Positions 26,464 through 34,360 of a stretch of DNA of 64,000 nt are shown here, piece by piece. The position numbers were made by a program, and so were the translations under genes. The notes beneath the pieces were generated by a model, which was given only the letters and a program-made list of their open reading frames with translations, searched no databases and was not told the DNA's origin. The DNA comes from an uncultured Halomonas sp. (lineage in GTDB: Bacteria > Pseudomonadota > Gammaproteobacteria > Pseudomonadales > Halomonadaceae), in NCBI RefSeq assembly GCF_947501415.1, contig NZ_CANMVL010000002.1, positions 248,001 to 312,000 on the forward strand, read 5' to 3'. Within the stretch, counting starts at the first letter, position 1, and the number at the start of each line of letters is the position of its first letter.

Positions 26464-27792
26464 TTACGAGTGGGTGAGGACGCGCGTTAGCGAGGCGTCG
26501 AGCTTGTCGACGATCTCGTCCAGGTGGGCGTCGTCGAGGATGAAGGGCGGGGCCAGCAGGATATGATCGCCCCGGCGGCCGTCCAGGGTGCCGCCCATCG
26601 GGTAGCACATCAGGCCCTCGTCCATGGCGGCGCGCTTGACCGCCGCGTGCAGCTTGCGCTCGGGGTCGAAGGGCATCTTGGCGTCACGCTCGGCGACCAG
26701 CTCAAGGCCGCGGAAGAGCCCCCGGCCGCGGATATCGCCGACGTGGGGATGGTCGCCGAAGCGCGCCTCGAGGCGCTGCTGGAGCCCCTCGCCCAGACTC
26801 ACGACCCGCTCGAGCAGGCCGCGCGCCTCGATGGTGCGCTGCACCGCCAGGGCGGCGGCGCAGGCGGTGGCGTGGCCGATGTAGGTGTGGCCGTGCTGGA
26901 AGAAGCCCGAGCCCTCGGCGATGGCCGCGCGGATCCGCTCGCTGACCAGGGTAGCGCCGATCGGCTGGTAGCCGGCCCCGAGGCCCTTGGCGATGGTCAC
27001 CAGGTCCGCCGTCACGCCCTCCTGCTCGGCGGCGAAGAGGGTGCCGGTGCGGCCCATGCCGCACATCACCTCGTCGAGGATCAGCAGGATGCCGTGACGA
27101 TCGCAGATCTCACGCACCCGCCTGAAGTAGCCCGGCACCGCGGGCACCGCGCCCAGGGTCGCACCGACCACCGGCTCGGCGACGAAGGCCATCACGTTCT
27201 CCGGCCCCAGGCGCTGGACCTCGGCCTCGAGTTCCGTGGCAAGGCGCTCGCCGTAGGCCGCCGGGGTCTCACCGGGGGCCTGGTCGCGATAGGCGTAGCA
27301 GGGGCTGACGTGGCTCACCTCCACCAGCAGCGGCTCGAACTGCTGCCGGCGCCAGGCGTTGCCGCCGGTGGCGAGCGCGCCCAGGGTGTTGCCGTGATAG
27401 CTCTGGCGCCGGGCGATCAGGTGCTTGCGCTGGGGCTCGCCGCGCTCGATGAAGTACTGGCGGGCAAGCTTCAGGGCCGCTTCCACCGCCTCGGAGCCGC
27501 CGGAGACGAAGTATACCGAGGAGAGGCCCGCCGGCGCCCGCTCGACCAGGAAGTCGGCCAACTCCTCCATCGGCTCGGTGGTGAAGAAGGAGCTGTGGGC
27601 ATAGGCGAGTCGGCCCACCTGGTCCCGCACCGCCTCGATCACCTCGGCCTCGCTGTGGCCCAGGCAGGAGACCGCGGCGCCGCCGCAGGCGTCCAGGTAG
27701 CGCTTGCCTTGGGCGTCGATCAGGTAGGGACCCTCGCCGCCCACGGCGGTCGGGTAGGCCTGCTTCAGGTGACGGTGGAAGACGTGGCTCAT
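26464..27792 (-). CDS. Class III PLP-dependent aminotransferase
   Basis: 442 residues, fold type I omega-aminotransferase group. Motifs: LDACGGAAVSCLGH near the N-terminus, VYFVSGGSEAVEAALKLARQY, ILDEVMCGMGRTG, and the PLP lysine in VTIAKGLGAGYQPIG at about residue 267. Such enzymes move amino groups from omega-amino acids, diamines or similar compounds to pyruvate or 2-oxoglutarate. The substrate is unknown. ATG 27792 follows GAGAGG with a five-base spacer. It is divergent from an RpiR regulator and overlaps a CMD-family gene, which suggests a small inducible catabolic unit. Confidence 0.88.
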   Translation of the reverse strand: MSHVFHRHLKQAYPTAVGGEGPYLIDAQGKRYLDACGGAAVSCLGHSEAEVIEAVRDQVGRLAYAHSSFFTTEPMEELADFLVERAPAGLSSVYFVSGGSEAVEAALKLARQYFIERGEPQRKHLIARRQSYHGNTLGALATGGNAWRRQQFEPLLVEVSHVSPCYAYRDQAPGETPAAYGERLATELEAEVQRLGPENVMAFVAEPVVGATLGAVPAVPGYFRRVREICDRHGILLILDEVMCGMGRTGTLFAAEQEGVTADLVTIAKGLGAGYQPIGATLVSERIRAAIAEGSGFFQHGHTYIGHATACAAALAVQRTIEARGLLERVVSLGEGLQQRLEARFGDHPHVGDIRGRGLFRGLELVAERDAKMPFDPERKLHAAVKRAAMDEGLMCYPMGGTLDGRRGDHILLAPPFILDDAHLDEIVDKLDASLTRVLTHS

Positions 27793-27842
27793 GCGATCCT
27801 CTCGTAGGATGTGCAAATTCAAGAGCCATTCTGATTAAACGG

Positions 27843-27852
27843 AAATATATTT
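27843..27852. promoter_or_regulatory. AT-rich palindrome in aminotransferase/RpiR gap
   Basis: AAATATATTT sits in the middle of the 134-base divergent gap within ACGGAAATATATTTGCAAAC. It may be an operator for the adjacent RpiR regulator or part of a promoter. Confidence 0.3.
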
Positions 27853-27926
27853 GCAAACAGATTCGACCCCATACTGACGCCAAGAACGACGATGGCTACA
27901 ATGCGCGCTTCAGTCACTACAAGCCG

Positions 27927-28841
27927 ATGCCCTTCATGAGCTCCCCCTCCTCCCAACGACCGGACACCCTCGATGATCTCGAGCAGCTGCTTGCCACCCT
28001 CGAGCAGGGCGAGGGGGCGGTGCGGCTGGGCAAGCGCTCGCGTCGGGTACTCGCGGCGATGGTCACAGCACCCCAGCAGGCCGCGGTCTCGTCGATCAGC
28101 GAACTGGCCGAACGGCTGGGCGTCAGCCCCTCGACCCTGTCGCGACTGGCCCAGCGGCTGGGATTCGACGGCTTCGCCGGCCTGCAGGCGGTGTTTCGCC
28201 GCCACATCACCGAGGGCAAGAGCTTCTATAGCGATCAGGTCTCGCGCCTGCTGGACAGCGAGGGAGATGACGATGCCCTCGCCCGGCTGGCCCGCCTGGG
28301 CCGCCAGGAGAGCGCCAATATCGCCGACACGGTGGCGGGGATCGATGGTGAGGCCTTCACCGAGGCGGCAGGGCTGCTGGTGGAAGCGAAGCGCGTGCGG
28401 GTTCACGGCATGCGCCAGTTCGCCTCGCTGGCCTCCTTCCTGGCCTATGGCCTGGGCATGCTGCGCGCCGATGCCGCACCGCTGGACGCCGTTCGCCACG
28501 GTGTGGCGGACGCCCTGGCCCAGCTCGAGGCGGGGGACGTGCTGGTGGTGGCAAGCTGCTTTCCCTACACCCCCAGCGTGCTGGCAACGGCGGAGGTAGC
28601 GGCGCGCCAGGGCGTGCGCGTCATCGCCCTGACCGACTCTCGGGGCTCACCGCTCGCCCGGGTGGCGCACCACGTCTTTCCGGTGCCCGACCACAGCCTC
28701 TTCTTCAGCAACAGCATGTGCGCCTTCATGCTGCTGGCCGAGGGGCTGCTCTGCGAGGTGGCGAACCGACTCGGCGATGCGGGGCTCGCCTCGCTGAAGC
28801 GGCGCGAGCAGTTGATCGGCGAGCTCAGCGAGTCGCTGTAG
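27927..28841 (+). CDS. MurR/RpiR family transcriptional regulator
   Basis: 304 residues. The N-terminal HTH_6 domain contains AAVSSISELAERLGVSPSTLSRLAQRLGFDGFAGLQAVFR. The C-terminal SIS domain (about residues 140-280) includes VRVHGMRQFASLASFLAYGLGML, then DVLVVASCFPYTPSVLATAEVAARQGVRVIALTD. SIS domains bind phosphosugars or related ligands. Its divergence from the aminotransferase/CMD pair suggests that it controls them. ATG 27936 is an alternative start three codons later. The ligand is unknown. Confidence 0.9.
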   Translation: MPFMSSPSSQRPDTLDDLEQLLATLEQGEGAVRLGKRSRRVLAAMVTAPQQAAVSSISELAERLGVSPSTLSRLAQRLGFDGFAGLQAVFRRHITEGKSFYSDQVSRLLDSEGDDDALARLARLGRQESANIADTVAGIDGEAFTEAAGLLVEAKRVRVHGMRQFASLASFLAYGLGMLRADAAPLDAVRHGVADALAQLEAGDVLVVASCFPYTPSVLATAEVAARQGVRVIALTDSRGSPLARVAHHVFPVPDHSLFFSNSMCAFMLLAEGLLCEVANRLGDAGLASLKRREQLIGELSESL

Positions 28842-28871
28842 GTGCAGCTCGCGCCTTAGGCAGGAAGCCGT

Positions 28872-29849
28872 TCAGGGAATCAGGATGGTGGAACCGGTGG
28901 TCTGGCGCCCCTGCAGGGCGTCCTGGGCCTTGCCGGCCTCGGCCAGCGGGTAGCGCTGGGCGATATCGACCTTGACCTTGCCGCTCTTGAGCATCTCGAA
29001 CAGCTCGGCGGCCATCATCTCGAGACGCTCGCGGGTATCGGCGTAGCCGTTGAGGCTGGGTCGGGTGGTGAAGAGCGACCCCTTCTGGTTGAGGATGCCG
29101 AGATTGACGCCCTCCACGGCCCCCGAGGCGTTGCCGAAGCTGACCATCAGCGAGCGCGGCTTGAGGCAGTCCAGCGATATCTCCCAGGTGTCCTTGCCCA
29201 CCGAGTCGTAGACCACATCACACATGGCACCATCGGTGAGTTCGCGCACCCGTTCGACCACGTTCTCCCGGGTGTAATCGATGGTCGCCCAGGCACCATT
29301 CTGCTCGGCGAGTGCCGCCTTCTCCGGCGAGCTCACCGTGCCGATCAGCTTCACCCCCAGCGCCCTGGCCCACTGACAGGCGATGGAGCCCACGCCGCCG
29401 GCGGCGGCGTGCCAGAGGATGGTCTCACCGGCCTCGAGGCGGTGGGTCTGACGCATCAGGTACTGCACGGTCAGTCCCTTCAGCATGCTGGCCGCGGCGG
29501 TTTCGAAGTCGATGCCCTCGGGCAACACCACCACCTTGTCGGCAGGCAGGGTATGCAGCTCGGCATAGGCGCCCAGGGGTCCCTGGGCGTAGGCGACGCG
29601 ATCGCCCTCCCGAAGGTGCGTCACGCCCTCGCCCACCGCGTCAACCACCCCGGCCGCCTCGGTGCCGAGGCCGGTGGGTAGCGCGGGTGCCGGATAGAGG
29701 CCGGTACGGAAGTAGATGTCGATGAAGTTCAGGCCGACGGCCCGGTTGGCGACCCTTACCTCGCCGGGACCGGGGTCCGCCGGGGCGACGTCGACAAGCT
29801 CGAGGACCTCGGAGCCGCCGGTACGAGACAACTGGATACGCTTGGCCAT
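28872..29849 (-). CDS. qorA: NADPH:quinone oxidoreductase (QorA type)
   Basis: 325 residues (E. coli QorA 327). Zinc-free MDR enzyme starting MAKRIQLSRTGGSEVLEL. The quinone reductase signature is VGLNFIDIYFRTGLYP, and the NADPH site is AAAGGVGSIACQWARALG around residue 148, followed by VYDSVGKDTW. It reduces quinones in the cytosol. The gene stands alone: a regulator converges on it from the left, and an unrelated hypothetical gene lies upstream in the same direction. Confidence 0.93.
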   Translation of the reverse strand: MAKRIQLSRTGGSEVLELVDVAPADPGPGEVRVANRAVGLNFIDIYFRTGLYPAPALPTGLGTEAAGVVDAVGEGVTHLREGDRVAYAQGPLGAYAELHTLPADKVVVLPEGIDFETAAASMLKGLTVQYLMRQTHRLEAGETILWHAAAGGVGSIACQWARALGVKLIGTVSSPEKAALAEQNGAWATIDYTRENVVERVRELTDGAMCDVVYDSVGKDTWEISLDCLKPRSLMVSFGNASGAVEGVNLGILNQKGSLFTTRPSLNGYADTRERLEMMAAELFEMLKSGKVKVDIAQRYPLAEAGKAQDALQGRQTTGSTILIP

Positions 29850-29928
29850 GTCGCTGTTTTCCTTTGCTGGCTACTGGATGAACCCACCAGTCAAGCGCCA
29901 AGGCCTCCTGCGGTCAAGTCGTGCCCCT

Positions 29929-30501
29929 TCAAAGGGTGGCGGGAAAGGCTTCCAGGCCGCGGATAAAGCGCGCCTTGTAGTCATCGAACTGTTGACGGTC
30001 CTGTTTGAAGGACTGGATCACCGAGGCCTCGTCGAAGGCCAGCGCCTGTGGCAGGTCCTCCAGCGAGGTGGCGGGATGCTTGGGTCCCAGGCCGATATGC
30101 ACACCGGCCCCGCCGTCCAGCCAGCGTGAGATCCCCGCTTCGCTGAAGCGTCTCTTCTGCTCATCGTCCTGGGTATCGACGCGCAGGGGCGCCTTGAGCG
30201 CCAGCTCGGCGACCAGGCGTTCGGCCGGCCGCGTCACGCTCTGTTGGTCGAGCTCGGCCAGCAGCATCACGGTCATGCTGCTGCCATGCTCGTCAAGTAC
30301 CAGCAGGGCCAGCGCGACGGGGCGCGCCTGATCATCCACCAGCGCCAGCACCCTGGCCGCCTCCTGTTCGACCAGCACCGCCAGGGTGCCGGCAAAGGTG
30401 GCCAGGGGGCGAAGGCCAGCCTCATGGCCATAGGCCTCGGCGCAGAGCCGCGCCAGGCACGCCTCGCGCTGGTGGGGGTTGTTGATATTCACGACTCTCA
30501 T
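29929..30501 (-). CDS. Uncharacterised protein, possible GNAT-like fold
   Basis: 190 residues. I do not recognise a named family. The middle alternates short strands and helices (TLAVLVEQEAARVLALVDDQARPVALALLVL, then RLVAELALKAPLRVDTQDD and RFSEAGISRWLDG), in the order seen in GNAT acetyltransferases. The R/Q-x-x-G-x-A cofactor loop is not evident. ATG 30501 has AGGAG six bases upstream, which decides the start over a longer frame. No signal peptide or membrane segment. Upstream DNA carries 15-16 nt direct repeats. Confidence 0.7.
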   Translation of the reverse strand: MRVVNINNPHQREACLARLCAEAYGHEAGLRPLATFAGTLAVLVEQEAARVLALVDDQARPVALALLVLDEHGSSMTVMLLAELDQQSVTRPAERLVAELALKAPLRVDTQDDEQKRRFSEAGISRWLDGGAGVHIGLGPKHPATSLEDLPQALAFDEASVIQSFKQDRQQFDDYKARFIRGLEAFPATL

Positions 30502-30528
30502 CTCACTCTCCTGCACCGGCGGCGGCGC

Positions 30529-30618
30529 TCTGGCTGCATCGAATCTGGCTGCATCGAAAGTGGCGCAGCCTACCATATCCCGACCAGACCCTATCCAGAC
30601 CAAACCCTATCCAGACCA
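30529..30618. repeat. Two sets of 15-16 nt direct repeats
   Basis: TCTGGCTGCATCGAA is perfectly duplicated in tandem at 30529-30543 and 30544-30558. A second pair, ACCCTATCCAGACCA, lies at 30588-30602 and 30604-30618, with a further partial ATATCCAGAAC. All lie in the divergent gap between the hypothetical gene and ugpQ. Confidence 0.85.
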
Positions 30619-30703
30619 TATATCCAGAACAGGAGGATGACGATACGCTAGGGCGGCTATTTCACCGCCGGTGACGGCGCTTCGCTGACCAGGACGATGG
30701 CTG

Positions 30704-31453
30704 ATGCTCCACCCCGATATCTCACTTCCCCGCCTGATAGCCCACCGCGGCCTCTCTTCTCGAGCCCCCGAGAATACGCTAGTCGCCGTGCGCGCCGCCC
30801 ATAACGCCGGCTGTAGCTGGGTCGAGCTTGACGTTCAGTTGCTGGGCGATGGCACCCCGGTGATCTGGCATGACGCCGGGATCCGGCGCTGCTCCGATGC
30901 CCGCGGCAGGCTTGCCGATCTTGACCTGCCCGCCGCTCGGCGGCTCGACGTGGGGGGCTGGTTCTCCGATGCCTTCCGTGGCGAGCGTATCGCCACCCTG
31001 GACGAGATGCTGACACTGATCGACGAGCTGGGGATGGGCCTCAACCTGGAGCTCAAGGTCAACCGTGGGCGCAATGCCGAAGCGCTGGTCAAGGCGTCGC
31101 TTCCGGCCACCCTCGAGGCCCTGCCCCCGGAACGGCTGATCGTCTCCTCCTTCAATGACCAGGCCCTGAGCCAAGCGCGCCGGCTGGCGCCCGCTTCGCG
31201 GCTGGCGCTGGGTGTCCTCTTCGAGGGGGTCGGTCGCGGCTGGCAGAAGCGCTGCGCCGGGCTCGAGGCCTACAGCATCCATGCCGACTGGCGTCGGCTG
31301 AGTCGTCGAGCGGCCGAAGCGATCAAGGGGGATGGCTACGCCCTGCTCTGCTATACCCCCAACGACCCGACCGCCTTCACCCATCAATGGCAGTGGGGGG
31401 TCGATGCGGCGATCAGCGATGTCCCTGATCGCTTTATCGATCACCTGCCCTGA
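30704..31453 (+). CDS. ugpQ: Glycerophosphodiester phosphodiesterase, UgpQ type
   Basis: 249 residues. GDPD TIM barrel: catalytic LIAHRGLSSRAPENT near residue 11 (His, Arg, Glu), then VELDVQLLGDGTPVIWHD (metal ligands and second His), and LNLELK. Without a signal peptide it should act in the cytosol and release glycerol 3-phosphate from deacylated phospholipids. The start ATG 30704 lacks a strong ribosome site. No ugp transporter genes are adjacent. Confidence 0.92.
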   Translation: MLHPDISLPRLIAHRGLSSRAPENTLVAVRAAHNAGCSWVELDVQLLGDGTPVIWHDAGIRRCSDARGRLADLDLPAARRLDVGGWFSDAFRGERIATLDEMLTLIDELGMGLNLELKVNRGRNAEALVKASLPATLEALPPERLIVSSFNDQALSQARRLAPASRLALGVLFEGVGRGWQKRCAGLEAYSIHADWRRLSRRAAEAIKGDGYALLCYTPNDPTAFTHQWQWGVDAAISDVPDRFIDHLP

Positions 31454-31472
31454 CCCGCCGGTCGCCGCTCCT

Positions 31473-31512
31473 CAACGACCACGGGCCGCTCAGAGGCGGC
31501 CCGTGGTCGTTG
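31473..31512. terminator. Long hairpin between convergent ugpQ and permease
   Basis: A 17-bp perfect stem CAACGACCACGGGCCGC / GCGGCCCGTGGTCGTTG with loop TCAGAG. It can serve both directions; neither side has a strong T run. Confidence 0.65.
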
Positions 31513-31530
31513 TGCATGACGCCCCTGCCG

Positions 31531-32937
31531 TCAGCGCTCGACGGGATCGACCCCGTCGCTTTCTACCGCCATGTCCTCTTCTACATGGATCGGCTCCTGC
31601 TCCTCGACCTCACGGGCGCCGCGCAGGCGATGCTCGACCAGGAAGTAGAGCACCAGGCCCACGCCCAGTCCCCAGGCGGCACCATGAGTAGCCAACACCA
31701 CCCCCATGATGCCGGCCACTCCCATGGCAGTAGCGTTCTTGATCTGCTCCACCGCCACGGCGATACACAGATAGCCGGTAATCAGCAGGGTAATGGACAA
31801 TGCGATGGGCAACACTGGCCGGAACAGGGTGATCAGAGGCAGCATGAACAGGGCCAGGAAGCCGACGATCCAGAACACCGAAGCCCCGCCATAGATGGTA
31901 TCCATCGCCTTGCGGCCATAACGGTAACGCTCGGCCACGGTGGCCATGGCCCCGGTGAACAGCGGGCCGGCCAGGCCCGGGTAGGGTGCCAGCAGCGAAT
32001 GCATCAGATTGCGCAAACCGGTGATCAGGTGAACACGGTCGACATTGACCTCGATCTTCTCGTCGGGTCGCAGGTGATCGACACGCTTGATCAGGCTCTG
32101 GCCGACGATGATGTCACCGAAGGCGATGATATAGGCAATGATCGCGGTGGGCACGGCGGCCAGCAGCAGCTCGACGCCGGGCAGGCCAACCGTGAAGGGC
32201 AGATAGGCCCAGATGCCACTGAAGTCCGGTACGGCCACGCCCCACTCCACCGCCGGCAACGGATATTCCGCCACCCCCCAGCCGATGGCCATGGTCACCA
32301 GCATGCCGGGTACCATGCCGTACGAAGCGATGTTACGCGCCCAGCGATACTTCTCGGTCAGGTCACGAAAGGAGAGCGAAAACAGCACATAGAGGGTCAC
32401 CAGCCCACCGATTCCCAGCGAGATGGGCGTGCTGTAGAGCCGCCCTCCTTCGCTGATCTCCCCGCTGATGGCCGCAATGCCGGCACCCAGCAGGATGCCC
32501 GCCTTGATGGAGTCCGGCACGTTATTGACCAGCTTCGAGCCGAGCCGGGTAACCGCCATGATCAGGAAGATGGCAGTCACCACCAGCTGCAGCGCGACCA
32601 TGGCGCGAATCGCCTCTGGCCCGGGAGTGAAGTCGCTGAGAAATAGCAGAACCACCGGAATCGCGGGAGTAATCCAGCCGGCTATAAAGGGCACGCCCAG
32701 CAGAGGTGGCAACATGAAGCCAACCCCGCACACTACCACGTAAGCCAGTGCCACCTCATAGGGCAGCCCCAGATACTGCTCGAGCAGCGGAATCATGCCC
32801 ATGGCGATGACAAACATCACCAGCGCCTGAATGGTCTCGGGAATTTCCCAGCGGAAGTGGATGAAGGGCAAGCGGAGCTTGAAGGGGCCCAGCGGCCAGT
32901 AGGGGTGTTCGTCACCGTGTTCGCGTTTCAGCAGCAC
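31531..32937 (-). CDS. NCS2/SLC23-like xanthine-uracil type permease
   Basis: 468 residues with about 12-13 hydrophobic segments. It begins LLKREHGDEHPYWPLGPFKLRLPFIHFRWEIPE. The nucleobase-ascorbate family fold is suggested by AGITPAI-like (AGWITPAIPVVLLF), TAIIAYIIAFGDIIVG and the late RYRYGRKAMDTIYGGASVFWI. The cargo is uncertain; purine or another ring compound is possible but not shown. The start is uncertain: GTG 32937 has GAGGA seven bases upstream and leaves a sensible N-terminus, while ATG 33018 lacks a ribosome site. The last 20 residues are acidic and cytosolic. Confidence 0.75.
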   Translation of the reverse strand: MLLKREHGDEHPYWPLGPFKLRLPFIHFRWEIPETIQALVMFVIAMGMIPLLEQYLGLPYEVALAYVVVCGVGFMLPPLLGVPFIAGWITPAIPVVLLFLSDFTPGPEAIRAMVALQLVVTAIFLIMAVTRLGSKLVNNVPDSIKAGILLGAGIAAISGEISEGGRLYSTPISLGIGGLVTLYVLFSLSFRDLTEKYRWARNIASYGMVPGMLVTMAIGWGVAEYPLPAVEWGVAVPDFSGIWAYLPFTVGLPGVELLLAAVPTAIIAYIIAFGDIIVGQSLIKRVDHLRPDEKIEVNVDRVHLITGLRNLMHSLLAPYPGLAGPLFTGAMATVAERYRYGRKAMDTIYGGASVFWIVGFLALFMLPLITLFRPVLPIALSITLLITGYLCIAVAVEQIKNATAMGVAGIMGVVLATHGAAWGLGVGLVLYFLVEHRLRGAREVEEQEPIHVEEDMAVESDGVDPVER

Positions 32938-33136
32938 CGAGGTATCCTCATGAATTCTGGTTATATCGCGTTGAGTCCTTGTATCGTTGTTGTTATGCCC
33001 AAGAGGTTTTACGTGCATGCTGCAGTTGCGAACATACGACTTTGGGTCAGCACCGCCCTTGCCGACAACGGCCATGTTGTCGACAGGAAAACACAAAACC
33101 CGACCATTCCATCAAGATGAGGTAGTTTTAGACGCA

Positions 33137-33174
33137 AATGGGCGCCGTTACTGTCAACAATAACGGCGCCCATT
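33137..33174 (-). terminator. Hairpin after the YeaQ-like gene
   Basis: A 14-bp perfect stem AATGGGCGCCGTTA / TAACGGCGCCCATT with a 10-base loop lies downstream of yeaQ on the - strand and upstream of the permease. A repeated TTAGTGTAAA (33173 and 33188) adjoins it. No T run is present, so a regulatory role for the permease is also possible. Confidence 0.45.
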
Positions 33175-33219
33175 AGTGTAAAAAACGTTAGTGTAAACTT
33201 TAGTCCTGTTCGACCTTCG

Positions 33220-33465
33220 CTACCTCTTCTTCACCTTGCTGATGATCCATAGCAGGATCAGCGCGCCGACCACGGCACTGAACAGCGACCCCAGAAACCC
33301 GCCGGTACCCATGCCGAGGATCTGCTTGAAGATAAAGCCGCCGATCACCGCGCCGACCACACCGACGCCAATGTTCCCGAGAAGACCGAAGCCCCCTCCC
33401 CGCATGATATGACCGGCGATCCAGCCGGCCAGGCCACCGATAATCAACCAGGCGATAATTCCCAT
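33220..33465 (-). CDS. GlsB/YeaQ/YmgE family small membrane protein
   Basis: 81 residues, glycine-rich, three hydrophobic helices: MGIIAWLIIGGLAGWIAGHIMRGGGFGLLGNIGVGVVGAVIGGFIF and a final FSAVVGALILLWII ending KVKKR. This is the transglycosylase-associated (YeaQ) family, inner-membrane proteins often linked to general stress. GGGAGG stands four bases before ATG 33465. Function is not established. Confidence 0.92.
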   Translation of the reverse strand: MGIIAWLIIGGLAGWIAGHIMRGGGFGLLGNIGVGVVGAVIGGFIFKQILGMGTGGFLGSLFSAVVGALILLWIISKVKKR

Positions 33466-33532
33466 GATGCCTCCCGTATCTGTCGTGATGAATAATGAGT
33501 GGTGAGTGTGATGTGGCGCCAGTGTAAAGACG

Positions 33533-34078
33533 CTAGAAGGAAGAGCCCGGTTGCGCCAGAAACTCCAGCTCCTCGGGGGTAGAGTCGCGGCCCAGGATGG
33601 CATTGCGGTGGGGATAACGCCCGAAGCGCAGAATGATCTCGCGATGACGATGCTCGACACCCAAGTGCCTCTCGAGGCCCGGCTGATCGAACAGCCATGC
33701 TGCCTGCTCGTGGATCACCGCCGACTCGCTATGCATGAAGGGCATATACAGGAACGCTCGCCTCTTGGGCGGCAGCTCGGCATCGTCGCCGCAAGCCACC
33801 GCTTCCTGCGCGAGTACCAGCGCCATGGGATCGGCAGCGAAAGCCGCCGGGGTGTCGCGATGAATATTGCGCGAGAACTGGTCGAGCACGATGATCTCGC
33901 CGAGTCGACCCGCCGGCGTCTCTCGCCAGCGCCACAGCTCGCCACGACAGGCCGCGGCCAGACAGGCACCGAAGCGCCTGGCGATCTCGGCATCCAGACG
34001 CGAATCCTTGCGGAACCACTGAGCCGGCTTGAGTTCATCGAACCAGAACGTCAGCACCTCATCTTGGGTCGTCTTCAT
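33533..34078 (-). CDS. DUF924 family protein
   Basis: 181 residues. It opens DEVLTFWFDELKPAQWFRKDSRLDAEIARRFG and contains LGEIIVLDQFSRNIHRDTPAAFAADPMAL, then RAFLYMPFMHSES, which are the diagnostic runs of DUF924. Known structures of the family are all-helical and TPR-like; the function is unknown. ATG 34078 follows AAGGA with a six-base spacer. Soluble, no signal peptide. It is divergent from the small membrane protein gene at 34166. Confidence 0.92.
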   Translation of the reverse strand: MKTTQDEVLTFWFDELKPAQWFRKDSRLDAEIARRFGACLAAACRGELWRWRETPAGRLGEIIVLDQFSRNIHRDTPAAFAADPMALVLAQEAVACGDDAELPPKRRAFLYMPFMHSESAVIHEQAAWLFDQPGLERHLGVEHRHREIILRFGRYPHRNAILGRDSTPEELEFLAQPGSSF

Positions 34079-34165
34079 AAGCCATCCTTGATTGCTGCGC
34101 TGCCGCTTGCCCGACTCTCCTGATACCATCCCCGACGTGACACCACAAGCGAGGAGCGTTATCGC

Positions 34166-34348
34166 ATGAATCCCGACCCTCTCTGGTCGATGATCACCTA
34201 TCTGTTCAATATCCTCGGCATGCTGATCTGCCTGGGGGGCCTGAGCCTGGCTCATTACAGCCGCCACCTGTGGCCGGGACGCATCATCGCCGGCGCGGGA
34301 TTCCTGCTGGCCGCTTCACCGACCCTCTACGGCCTTGTTGCCGGCTGA
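34166..34348 (+). CDS. Small two-helix membrane protein
   Basis: 60 residues with hydrophobic segments at about 8-28 and 38-58. GAGGAG lies nine bases before the ATG, and the stop is 12 bases before ycjX, so it may be co-translated with that gene. I do not recognise a family. Its ribosome site, codon use and operon position argue that it is real. Confidence 0.6.
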   Translation: MNPDPLWSMITYLFNILGMLICLGGLSLAHYSRHLWPGRIIAGAGFLLAASPTLYGLVAG

Positions 34349-34360
34349 CGGAGCCCCCGC

